NCBI GenBank assembly: GCA_020091685.1
Contig: CM034599.1
Span: 28,347,920-28,411,919, forward strand
Source of the DNA: Lutjanus erythropterus
Taxonomy: Eukaryota; Chordata; Actinopteri; Lutjaniformes; Lutjanidae
Length of the DNA: 64,000 nt
Direction: 5' to 3'
Shown here: positions 23,474 to 35,600 of the stretch, one piece after another
How the letters are laid out: every line of letters starts with the position of its first letter
Numbering within the stretch: the first letter of the stretch is position 1
Notes under the pieces: generated by a model
Seen by the model: only the letters and a program-made list of their open reading frames with translations
The model's database searches: none
What the model was told of the DNA's origin: nothing
Program-made: the position numbers and the translations under genes

Positions 23474-25009
23474 GTAAGGACCCGTGTAGAGCTGAAGCAT
23501 CCCGCTGTAGGCACTACATTTTGCTTTAATATCAGTTTCCCTGGAAAATGCGCGTTAGTAATACTGTGATATACTGCGGTACTGCGCCTTTGTTTATGTT
23601 TGTGTATCACATGCACCACTTGTAATCCCCGAGTGTTTTTCCCCTAATGCCATAGTGAATAGGTTCATGTGGCTGTAATGACCCATAAGTGAACCCTGTT
23701 ATTAACCCCATGATTAAAATAGAACGATAATCAGTCAAATTAGTACTATTTTACACAAAAAAAAATCTTTCATTCAGGGCCCCCTCCTCTCGGCTGGTGT
23801 CAGACTCACTGAGTCAGACAAAAGATGCACCTGTTTTGGTTTACAGGAGGTCTGAGCATCACAATTCACAGTAGGGGTGCAGAGATAAAGAGCTTGTGGC
23901 TTGATGTCTTTCTAATATTTGGACTGACAGTGCAATGTGCTGGACAGAACCTAATTCTGTGCAGAGGGGTGCAGTGATTTTCACATAATGTATGCTCCCT
24001 CATCTAGTGATGCCTATGCTTTGTTATTGTTGTGCTTCTCAATACTGATTGGTGACAAATGAGGTGCAGAGGCACATATCACCCTGGAGCCTGTAATCCC
24101 TTGTTTGGAGCCATAAGACTGTATAGGGGCACTATTTGCTTTCATAAATATAAGCTCCCTTCCTTAATCAGCTTGTAGGTTGTCAAAGGTTTTAGTCAGG
24201 TTTTAACATTTTGAAAAATTAAAATTTAATGTGTTATTACCTCAGCCAGACAAAAATATATACTCCCAGTCTAGTCCTTGTGGCAAACACTAAATTATAA
24301 GTCAGTTTCGGTTCTGCCGTTGCATTATTTATTTATGGTGACAGCCATGTGCAAGATCAGAATCCTTGAAGGAAATGTTGAGCATATCATCTATTCTGGC
24401 CCTGAAGCTTAACAGAGTCTGTGCACGTCAGATACCAGCGCTGGTGTTGTTTTACACAGTAATATCCCACATATTTCAACATGTAGCAGGCCCTGACATT
24501 TCACTACTAGTGGATTGCACTATTCAAATCACCGTGTGGCCAACTGTGCCCTGTAGGCAGGTTGTCATGCAGGAGGAAATTGATTGTATTGAGAAACAAA
24601 TTATTCATGAGCTGAAAGTGGTTACTCCAAATTGCCGTGTTATTAGTAGCTAAGGTAGAGTGCGCAGTGAAAGCATGTCAGTGACAGTATGTTGAAGCTC
24701 ATGGGGTACCAACGAATATACAGAAAATGAAAATAAGCACTTATAAGTGAAGTAAAGTAGAAAAACAAACCTGAGGGAGATTAGAGAAAGCGGCTAATGC
24801 AGTTTAAAGGCTTCACGCTGTGCCATAAATGGTCACTATTGTATGTTTTATGTCTCATTAGTGCTGACCTGTCTGAAACGGTCTCTCACATCTGGGCAGT
24901 AACAGCTGGCCCCCAAATGAAGAAATGAATCGTATCAGTGAACATTTTTAGGTTAAATAATTAAGATTTAGCAGGGTTGAATGTTTATGTGTTATGTCTT
25001 GAGCTATCG

Positions 25010-25425
25010 GTCAAGTCAATCAGAAATCTTCATGGCCTAAGTCAGTTTTTACTTGCCCCAGTGCGAATTTGTTTATTAACCATCATCAAATAACAACAAA
25101 GACTCAGGTTGTCATGTTTAATCTAGGATGTTAGTTTTTATAAAATGTCAGAAAATAGTGAAAATGCCTGTCTCATTTTTCTAAAGTAATGTCTTTAAAT
25201 GTTTTGTTTTGTCAGTCCAAAGAAATTCCATTGAATATGATAACAAACAGAGAAAAGCAGGAAATCTCCATATGTAAGAGGCTGAAAAGAGCATAAAAAA
25301 TTACTTTCAAGATTAATCGATAGTCAGTGTAGCTCTTTGTTTCCAGTAGTTGTGAAATTTACTAGTCCAGCATGGCATTTTACTTGCCCTGGGCAAGTGG
25401 GCAATCCTTGTTGTTGAACCCTGAT
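25010..25425. mobile_element. GGGCAAGTGGGCAATCC-family repeat with nested MITE
   Basis: The outer part shows ACTTGCCCCAGTGCGAATTT on the left and ACTTGCCCTGGGCAAGTGGG, then CAATCCTTGTTGTTGAACCC, on the right. The right-end text recurs at about 43655-43725 (CCCGACATGGCATCATACTT, GGGCAATAGGCAGTCCTTAT). Between 25130 and 25335 lies AGGGCTGCAACTAA-family sequence (TATAAAATGTCAGAAAATAG). Confidence 0.5.
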
Positions 25426-25684
25426 CTAGGATAACATCCAGAACTGGAAATTAAGGATCCTCCTTTGATCCAGGACAATAAAAATACCACCAGAGACACA
25501 AAGATGCAGGATCTGGGACAATTCTAGAGCAGTAAAAAACTTCATTATTGAAATTATGTTTATATATAATTGAATGTGTGTCATTTTAGTTTTTAGGTGT
25601 TCAAATTTGAAAAATGTAAGGTAGTACTGGCATACTACATCACACCCACACGTACACACTGTCATGGTGTTTACTGAAGAAAGG

Positions 25685-26005
25685 GGGAGTTCACCCCAAA
25701 ATCAAATTTACATATTTTCCCCTTCCTTGTAGTGCGGTTTATCCATCTAAAATGTTTTGGTGTGATTTCAGAGTATTGGAGATGTCAGCCATAGAAATGT
25801 CTGCCTTCTGTCCAGTTTAATGGGACTAAATAGCTCCTGGCTTGAAGTCCCCAAAGCACCAAAAACTACATTTGAAAAATCCAAGACCAGTGTCTCTTTC
25901 CAGAAATCATGATCGAGTTACTCAAGATGATCCACAGACCTTGTTGTGAGCTGTTTCATGTAGGAAACTACCAGAACTACTTCTTTTCTCCTAGAAAACT
26001 GTCCC
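25685..26005 (+). mobile_element. single arm of the GGGACAGTTCACCCC family
   Basis: Begins GTTCACCCCAAAATCAAATT and runs through GGAGATGTCAGCCATAGAAA, CAGTGTCTCTTTCCAGAAAT, CCACAGACCTTGTTGTGAGC and TTTCATGTAGGAAACTACC, the same order as in the arms of the copies near 17.5 and 40.6 kb. Only one arm is present. Confidence 0.65.
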
Positions 26006-26989
26006 TCAAAGTGTTGACTATGATATGTTCAGTGTCAGAAACAGGTTTTTACTTGCACTTCAGTTTGTAGTGAAGCATTTATTGATCAAACATACATAAA
26101 TAAACATCCAGGCTGTTTGCAGGAACAACTAAAAGAATTTCCTTGACAGACCAGAGTATGAAAATTACTGGAACAAAGTTCTTTAATTATATTTATTATA
26201 TAGAATGAGATAAAAAAAACTTTTTGGACAATGGTTGTAAAGTCAGAGACCAATGAAAGTTAATTTTGAGCCCTGATAACATAAAGAAATCCAGCGTCAT
26301 GCCTCAACAGTGGACTTCAGCTCTTGAGCTGTGGCCTTTGACCCCTTGGTTCCTCTCACTGTCGGGTCTTGTAAAGTAGCTTTATGGGACTGACCTGTCC
26401 CTGAGAGTCGGGGGCAGGGAAGGTGAAAGACTCAGGATTTAAAAGAAGGATGTTAGCCAGACTCATGTCATTCTTCACTCCCCCGTCTCCTGAACGCTCT
26501 GAGCTATATGGAATCATCCCCCCAGGGGAATAAACATGAAATCCATCCAGTCATGCGTGCAGCATATATGTGATTTATTTTTGTAATTTGCAGAATTGTT
26601 CAATTGCTGTAAAACTGCATTGTGTAGTAAAGATAACACTGCTCGTGTTTCTCTGTGTGAGTAAATTAAAAACATTCAACCATTGCTCGTTAGTCGATAT
26701 TGTTGCACCCTGTAGCACCATGTGTTAGGTAACCACCCATCACTGTGTTAATCCATATACAGTAGTAGGCTTTCCCAGTCACGAGACCAGGGCTTTGCTC
26801 TCGTGCCCAGTGTGTGCCCAGCTCATTTCCTTTAGTTGGGGAAAATGTCAATACATATACTAAATTGGGTTGCTGTGCCAGAGACAACATTGATTGCTGT
26901 GTTGTGTGGGCTGGTCCGACCAGTCAAGGTTGCATGGTTTTACAACCCAGTCCTGTGTTATTAACAGTTCTTCACATCATGTACTGTTT

Positions 26990-27763
26990 GTGCAGATCTG
27001 TTGTCTTTGTTGTGGTCGTGATATATCTGCCCCTTTATGAGATTATTCTGTTCACCTGAGAAAGTTTCTGCTCAAGTGACGTGTGTAGTTCCAGGCTGGT
27101 TTGTACTGAGGCTGTGGCCTCTGTCATTCAGCCACCATTAACTTAGATCTTTGACATTTCTGTGTGCTGTGAAAAAGGCCTTTGTTGATAAACCAGCTGA
27201 TCATTTTTTCCACCATTAATGATTCATGTAGTCCAGGAAGTTACAGAAAATTAGGGAAAAGGCGACGAGGGGGAAACAACTGGCTTCAAACATAGATTAA
27301 ATAGAGTCTGAACCTATTTAAAATATAATATATTTAATCCAACTCTTTATTTGGACTGTGGTTCTCAGTTTTGTACGTCTAATTGCTACATAATGCTCTT
27401 TCAACAGCACAGTTTTCCAGAGCCCTATGTGACATACTTAAATTGATTGTTTTGAAGCCAATAGTAAGAAAACGTTTATGAAATTCTATGTACAATGATA
27501 TAAAAGGGGCTAAACTACAGATTCGCTCTTTTGAGAGACAGGAGACAGCAAATATTGGTATTGATCTGTTTCAGCACTAATTTCTACTTTATCTATAGAG
27601 CTGTTTTCTGGACCACATATTTCCTGGCTCTTTGTTGTGGTTGGTTGTGTGATATTTCTAACTATATCTATCTGTATATCTGTTCACCTGTGAAAGTTTC
27701 TGCTCAAGTGACACTTGTAGTTCCTGCTGCAGGCTGGTTTTGTGTTGAGTCTACGGCCTGTGT
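26990..27763. repeat. local direct duplication (two ~135-bp copies)
   Basis: The text at about 26990-27125 (TTGTCTTTGTTGTGG...CTGTTCACCTGAGAAAGTTT...GGCTGTGGCCTCTGTCA) recurs at about 27620-27763 (CTCTTTGTTGTGG...CTGTTCACCTGTGAAAGTTT...CTACGGCCTGTGTCA), about 630 bp away and in the same orientation. The stretch CTGCTCAAGTGAC is identical in both. Confidence 0.65.
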
Positions 27764-27870
27764 CAGGATTAACGAGGATTACTAAGAGAGTAATGCTGCT
27801 TCTTATCAGGCCTCTATCTGTCACTAACATCACTAATGGCTCTGCTGAGGTACGGAGGAGCAACACACAC

Positions 27871-27890
27871 TCGCTCTCTCTCTCTGTCTC

Positions 27891-27939
<49 letters not shown>

Positions 27940-27940
27940 T
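27871..27940. repeat. (CT)n(CA)n microsatellite
   Basis: A CT run with a few GT interruptions passes directly into a CA run. Confidence 0.85.
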
Positions 27941-30900
27941 TAGGTCAGAAGTTAAATTTTTGTGTCGGGTTTTCTGTGAGAAGACATTGAGATACTGACA
28001 ATTTAATTGGCCACTGCTTGCTCGTGTTAACTCTGTAACTCATTACAAAGTGCATTTTTAATGGAATTCTCTGTAGGATTTGACAAAAAAAATCCCAAAC
28101 AAAACCAATATATAAATTATCTAAATATATAAAAACGATCCCTCTCAATCATCATTTACGACCCACTAGAAGTGTGTGGTGATGGCTGTATTTCTTTATT
28201 TTCTCATTATTTTGCTGTGGTCAGGATGGTTTACCAACATAAAACGTCTGTATTTGACAACCTGGCAATGAGACATAACAATCAAACTATCTTCCTGGTT
28301 CATTTACAAGCAGCAAAAGATAAATATTCTACCTTTGACTTTTGCATTATTCATTTTATGCCTCCTGATCAGTTAATTCTGGTGTGATTCAGAGGAGATG
28401 CATATGGAGAGGTCAGCTTTACCAGCTGTTCTAGCTGACAGCTTGGAACCAGCTTCTTACTTGCAGTTGACACAAGAACACACCATCCATCTAAATGCTG
28501 TTTCTGGAAAGAACTTTCTGCTAATTATCTTGTGAAATTTGAATTCCCTAGGGGCTTATTACTGATTCCCACACTGGCTGAATGATGTCCCGAGTCTCAG
28601 ATTTCTTGATTAAATTGATGCAAAAGGCAGTGGAGATAAGAGAAGTAGCTTCTACAGCAGAGGTGTATTCTGTGATCTGTTGTAGAGCATTGCTGATGCA
28701 CTAGCTTTACTGAGTCATGGTCCACATTGGTCTTTGTTGCCTGTGAGCTCCATGAAATGTAGACAACACTACCTGTGTGCTGTACAGCAAATAAAACAGA
28801 TGTGTCATCTTCATGGACTCCCAGCAAGCAGAATAATTAAAAGTGTTTAAAGTGAGTTGATTTTCGTGTGATTGATCACTGCACAGCGGATGACGGTGTG
28901 TCCTTGATTTGTCTCACCATTTTGATCGCTAATTTAATTACACTATTAACACTCGGAGCAGAAGGGCAGGATTAGTCTGGGTGTTACAAATGTACCGTCC
29001 AGAGGGCTAAGTCATGACTAGATCCAAAGCAATTTGTGTCATTGAAATCCAGTGAAACATCGGGTGAGTCAGTGGTGTCCACACATGACATGTTAAAAGT
29101 CTTGTGCTGAGGCAGGAATACTTTCTGTTTTTTCCTACTTACCTATGATCACCTTGTCTAAACTAAAGTCACCTTTTATCTTTTAAAATCACGTCTCAGT
29201 AACCTCATTATTAGAGCGTCAAAGAAGATAAAGTTCTGTTTCACTGTGATGTCAGTCCCTATTGCAGAACGTTGTACTATGATACGTTCTGTAATGTCAC
29301 TGTCTCTCACTTTAATGAACTCATAAACAGACACTTATTAAACAGACACTTATTATTCGGCAAACGCTCTGCATTAATTTGAACTCTGATTAAGAGAAAT
29401 AGGCAAACAAACTGTCTCGCAATATAAATTTTAAAGGAGGACACCTCAGCTGTAGAGTAATGACTATTTCAACTGGTCATTTTTTGATTTATTACAGTAA
29501 ATATTATTACAGATTTCTCTCTTAATCATCTGGAATATTTGGCACATAGCATGTTTAAGTACAGGAAACAGGAAGGGAGAAAGTTGACCGAGACTCTGAT
29601 GGCCACCCACCTTGCTCAAGTGTTACTATAGTGTAAATTCCCACTTTTGATATTGGACTGATATCACAGATCCACACACTGATCCCCCATACATTATTTC
29701 AGAAAAATATTAACAGTAGTCAATGGTGAGACACAATTGATTATTACTGTTTGAATTGTGCGATTAATTACACATAGGATGCTTGTCAATTCAGGACAGA
29801 ATTTTACAAGCCAAGAAAGTTGCGGTTTGTTGAAGTTTAGTTTTGTTTGAAACTGCTAAGAGAACTACGTCTCTCGTCTCGCACAATATACATCGCCAAC
29901 ACCACTGTCATCCCTTGCAACATTATCTCACCTAAAGTGATTTGTTTAACAGTGATTTGTGGTCCTTTTCCTTTTCAAAATTGCAGAAATCCTTTAATTG
30001 TTATTTTTGATATGTTAGGTTATTGGTATTGGCAGACAAAGTCAGATCGGAACTGAATAAAAGTTGCTTCGTACATGACTAAAGTTAGAATTACTCACAG
30101 GTCTGCAAGTGCTGTTGTCAAACTGCAGTGAGATGAATAGCAAAAGTTTGTGCTCCTTTACTGTTTTTCAGCTTGTTACACAGTTCATGTTCTGACAGCT
30201 GGGTTCCTTTTGAGGCCCTTTCTATCTCTCTGTATATGTCAGTTAAATGGCCCCTTGCTCTGCTCTGCTGCCTGAGGAAATAACCTGGTTGTCTTCCGTC
30301 TACTTCTGCACCTGCAGACAAAGCCCGCCTCAAGGCTTCCTCTGTAATATATCAGCTCAGTGTGTCTGCCTGTCTGTTCCCACAAGCCACTCATATATTC
30401 TGGTGTGGGAGCAGAGCAGAGAGAGCCGGCAGGAGCGAAAACAAGATTTGTTACGTCTTGAGGTTACGTGAGGTCTAGATATGAGCTAGAATTTTAGATA
30501 TATGATAGAATCTGCTCATTACTTTTGCTGTCGCGTCGTGAATATAACTGTCAACATGCCAGCAGAGATGATGCAGTGATGTGCAATCACTTCCATCTCA
30601 TTTTTGACTGCTGGAGGTGACACCCAAATGATTAGACAGAAAAGATTTATTTCTTTATTTTTCGAGTCCATTATAAAGAGTGCTGCTTATTTCAACACCC
30701 TGCAGAGCGAATAATGTTTGGTAGGAGTAATCCTTCCCTCGTTAGAATCATTGCTCTGAAATGATCTGTCATGCCAAAGCTACCAGCCCCAACCATTATT
30801 GCTGCGCTACCACCCCCCTCTTCATCAGCTTTTACTGTAAAGCCAGCCCCACTTTAATTTGTTTTTATCCCACTCCTCGTCAGTGCTTGTGTGACACTGG

Positions 30901-31557
30901 GTTTGGCTTTCTGCTTGTTTTGGAAAGGTGCTAAACAAAAGTTATTATTGTGCTTCAAGGGCAGCCCCAGCAGTCTCAATCCTGTGTCCGCTAAATGCAA
31001 GGAGATAAATGCACCTTCTCCTTCTCTATTCTGGGCTGTTTATTTACTCAAGTGCAAACACAGCTGCTAAGAGTGTCCATCCGTCATGTGATTCAGTTAT
31101 CCTGCGTTTCTGCAGTGCATCTGTGGCTTTATCAGGAGCTAATATCCAACACCTACATGCTTTCTAAGAATAGCCTCCTCCTTGTATTACTTACATGAAC
31201 TTAAAAGTAATAAGCTGGTATTAGGGGTACTGAATGGAGTGACTTAAGGGGAGGGGGCGAGGCCTTTCATTATGTTTGAAGGGCAGCAACTTAAACTTGT
31301 GCCTCCAATCCAATTTGAGGTGGAGGGCTTCATGAGTTGCTGCAGCTGTTCTCATCGTTCAGACTGTCAAGTAGACCCATAATTTGTGTAAGTGGAGTCA
31401 TGTTTGTGGGGCTCATTTGCAGATAAAAATCTGTGGACTGTGTTGCTGCGTTTGCATGTGCTCTTTGTGCATTTAATAGTCGGGTGAATCATGCTTGCTG
31501 CTTGAATTCAGTTTAACTGAAGAGTGTTTTCAAATGGTGGTCTGTTTATGCCAGTTC

Positions 31558-31957
31558 AAGGACCAGTGTGTAGGATTTAGCAGAATCTAGCAGTGAGCTT
31601 TTAGACTGCAAACCCCTTGTCTCACCCTCCTGTGCTACTGCTCCGGGCTACTGGAGAAACATGGCAGACTCTGTGGAAGAGGACCTGCTGATTTTTGGGC
31701 CTGATATGAAAAGCATGGAGTTAAAGATATATCAGTTAATATTCTTTATCCAAAATGACATCTGGGCACTGAAACGGTAAACTTTCACTGGAATTTGTAA
31801 TAATTATTAGGGGTGGGAAATTCATAATTCTTCTTTTGCAATTCCTGATTAATCTACCATGAAAATAATTGTTAGTTGGAGCCCTAACACTGTAATATAT
31901 TAAATTTCCATCGTATTCTGCCAATAAGTCCTTGTAAATCTTACATACTGAACCTTT
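31558..31957. mobile_element. short terminal-inverted-repeat element
   Basis: Left end GGACCAGTGTGTAGGATTTA and right end, reverse-complemented, GGTTCAGTATGTAAGATTTA form imperfect terminal inverted repeats. The interior near 31800-31890 includes an end fragment of the AGGGCTGCAACTAA family (AATAATTGTTAGTTGGAGCC). A related copy is at about 57291-57528. No transposase. Confidence 0.6.
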
Positions 31958-32555
31958 ACGTTCCTTTTTAAGCACTGGTAATAGGATAACATCTGGAGTC
32001 AGGGAGAAACACCTTTCAATATTGCCTCTGTCACCTGTCAGTTGCTGTTGCCCTATTTAGTATGAGACGAGCCCTTATGGATGAGCTGGACCAATCACAA
32101 GCATCAGGTTAATCTGTACATACACTCAGTACATACGCCTTGTACAGGTCTTCTCTGTGGACAGCCACACATGTAAACATGTATGCACACACACAACACA
32201 CACACACACTGTGGCCCATACAGGGAAACACAGGATGCATACAGTTCTCTAAGCAATCTCGTGCCCTACTGTCTATTTGTAGCACTTGTTGGAATAGCTT
32301 ATTTGCCGTAATCCAGCCACAGCAGACATGCAATTTTCCAGAGGATTAAGTGTTTTCAAAGAATACAGTTATTTATTAACCAAGAAGCATCTGGATTGTG
32401 GTGTAGTTTGTTGGATTATGAGGTGATGTTAAACTTGAGGGATTACAGTCGTCTGAGGGGGGATATGAGGGATGTTCTTGTGCAGTAGTGTATCTGTGAG
32501 TGGTACATTAGTATTCTGGTGGAGAGTAAACGGGATGTGTGGTCTTCTCTTTCAG

Positions 32556-32651
32556 GTCGGGAGATGTGTGAAGGAGTGTGACGGACGGCCATGGGACTGG
32601 AGAGACGGTGGCTTCAGGCTGTCACCACCGCTGTAGCCATCTGTCTGCTAA
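32556..32651 (+). CDS. igsf9: igsf9 exon 2: leader end, start codon, signal peptide
   Basis: Acceptor CTTTCAG before 32556; coding from ATG at 32591 (context GGCCATGG, strong) to 32651; donor GTAAGT; phase 1. Encodes MGLERRWLQAVTTAVAICLL, a signal peptide with a charged head and hydrophobic core. A five-codon upstream frame (32564-32581) ends 9 nt before the start. Confidence 0.85.
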
Positions 32652-35600
32652 GTAAGTATGCTAATACAAATATGGATCCATTGCATACATTTACAATCCA
32701 TCTCCATAAATCATTTCTCTTTGTAGGATCTTTATTTTCTCAAATGGGTACTGGCCTTCCTCAGTCCTGACTTATCTTGTTAACTGTTTATTCACAAAAT
32801 GCATTCATATTATCAAAAAAAATTCAATACATCATATGAAGCTGCTGGAACTCATTGTTTGAACTGATCATTTTCTCAGTTATCTGCAATTTGGACTGCA
32901 GCTAACCATTATTTTCATTGATGTTTTCATCTGTTGATTATTTTCTCGATTAATCAATTAGTTGTTTGGATAACAGGTCACAAAATGGGCAAAAATGCCA
33001 AGATGACTTACTCAAATGTAAAATGTTGTTTTGTTGATAACCCAAAGATATTCAGTTGAGAATGAAATCATAATATTTGTTCTTCTTTTTATTAAAAAAA
33101 ATACTCAAGCTGGTTAATTCATTATCAAAATTATTGGTGATTCATGTTATAGTTGTAGATCTTATTCTCCTCACTTATTAAAACACACAAGAACAGCAAA
33201 AGAAACACACACAATTATGTAACACTGACAGAGAAAATTCAGTCAACATCTGTAAATATGACTTGCACATGAATCACAGGACAGATTAACTGGTGAAAAT
33301 CTGCTTTGTTGGATCAGATTTACATGATCCTGGCGATGGTATTGCTTTACAATATGTCACTATGTGTCTTTGAAGAATGACTTTAGACGCTTTATGTGGC
33401 ATTATTACAGAATCTATAAAACCACTGTCACTGTTAACTTTGCATTTCAGGTTTGTATTATGTTTTCAAGGAATTGTGCAGCAGACTGTTTTAGTGGTGG
33501 CGATGATGAGTGAATAATCGATCTACATTGAATTAAGTCAAATAATCGATTGGAATTCGTTCTAGAGGGGTACAAATTTTGTGCATTATTTATATGCAAT
33601 CAATGAATCAATTTATCATTAATAATTACCAAGACACAAAATACCGTTTTTTTTTTTTCTTGTTTTTTTTTTTTCTTGTTTCTCATTTTAAGTCTCCTTA
33701 CTCAACAAATGACTCTGCCAGACAAAATAATTTCAGTATGAGGTGCAATTACTGATATTTCTAGACACTTGATTAATACATTTTTGATAGGTTAAATTCT
33801 TAATGGTGATTAACCGTTCAGTTGGTACACAAAGGATCATATCACATTGGAATCATATTGCAATTATTTTGACAGATATTGCAGTTGCTATATAATTCAT
33901 GATTATTGGGAGTGATCATTTCTGCATCTCAGTTTTCATTTTCACGGAAAGAAACTAATAAAATCTTGATGACATCACATGTGTTGGGGTCTGTACCAAA
34001 AAAAGTGTTTGTTTTTTTTATCAGGAGAACAAGATTTGTCGACCAGAGCATCTCTGCAGTACTACACTTCATAATAATGCTGTTTTGTCACACACTTTTC
34101 CTTTACCAAAATATTGCCTGCGATCTGGATATCACACATGGCCTTATTACAGTTTAGATATTATTTGAATTAAGTATACAGTAGGGCTGGGTGATATGGC
34201 TCATAGATAATATCTTGAATATCTTTAGGCTATGCCACGATATGCAATAGATACACCTTTTCTCTAAAATAACATACCATAAATTCCCAAATAGTGCAAA
34301 CATTTGATGATCTTATAGAATATGATGAGTTGCTGTAGATTAAAGTATCCAGCAGCATCTAATGTAAGGCTGAGTGACAGGGACAAAAATGTTTTTGACC
34401 AAATATCTCTATGGATATTGTAACTCCTGGTGCTTTCACAAATAAATAATCACATAATGACTATGTTGGTAAAAACAAATAATAGAACAGCTAGAACAGT
34501 CTGGTAAGTTCTGAAAATTACATCACCTTACAGTAATGCACGCATCGATTATATTATGATATATAAGATATGTAATTATAACAATATCCAAAAGCTGATA
34601 TTTAGTCCCATATCACAACATCAGTATAAATTTAATATTTTGGCAGCCTGTTGTGCAGCTGTACTAACTGCATGAAGTGATGATGAAAAGTGACAAAATA
34701 AAATAATAAAATAAAATAATTTGTCTAGTCACATCATGTCATATGTTTGAACAAGTGTTTTTCCTCCATTTGTCTCTGCCATTTGTTTGCCTAGTTTCAC
34801 CAAAAGTTTGTTCACCAACGTCAACAAGACCTACAGTATATCACTGGTTATGGTAAAGCATTGCAAAGCAGTTGGCATGTGTTGCTGTTTACATATAGTT
34901 TGAGTGACAATGAATCTGGCACAGCTCCCGTTGCCTTACATTAGAGAAAGTGAAGAGGAGGGGTCACAGCACAGACATGAGTGGACGAAAGAGAATGAGG
35001 CCAAAATCCAACTTAAATAATATCTGTGGTGGGTGTGGATTTAGATCAATCCTGGATTTATACTACCCCCAACCTAGGCACGCTTTTCTGTGTGCGTGCA
35101 TGTGTTTGTGAGTGGGGGGTGGTGGGATTGATTGTGCTGGTCCGCAGACCATGTGTGAACCCCAGGGGGTGGTGGGAGGTCGGCTGGAGAGAACACAGAG
35201 GGTCCTGCTGTCCTGCATCAGAGTATCAACCCCCCCCCCCTCCGAGATTAAAGTAATCACCAGGCCAGATGAGTAGCAGAGCAAACACTGGCACCCAGTT
35301 GCGCACACACCCATGCAAGCACATGGCAGCGAGGGACGGAGCTCAGAAAGATAGAGGCAGTAAAGACTGCTCCAGGTGTCACTAATGGGATTGCTGTGTG
35401 TTTGCAGGCTTTGCAGCTATACGATCTTGTTACCAAATGCCACATAATTGTTTTACATGCCCTCAGATGGCCGAGCTTTTAACAGGGAGCGCCGTGGGGA
35501 TGTCATAGTCACTGATGAATCAAGTTTAACATTCATGCATCAGTTGTTCCTTCTTTCGGTCTGTTTCCCACCGACTTTTCTGTGTCTTGTCCAGGGATGG

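Larger units (their letters stand above)
23474..32555 (+). other. igsf9: igsf9 intron 1 (probable)
   Basis: About 9.1 kb between the likely non-coding exon and the start-codon exon. It contains transposon remnants (25.0-26.0 kb and 31.56-31.96 kb), a local duplication (27.0/27.65 kb) and a CT/CA microsatellite. Elsewhere I see no gene, RNA or recognisable repeat; conserved enhancers could be present but cannot be judged from one sequence. Confidence 0.45.

Noticed and set aside
27871..27940. CRISPR-like or regulatory array
   Set aside because: It is a simple CT/CA microsatellite. No spaced direct repeats of CRISPR type exist in the window.
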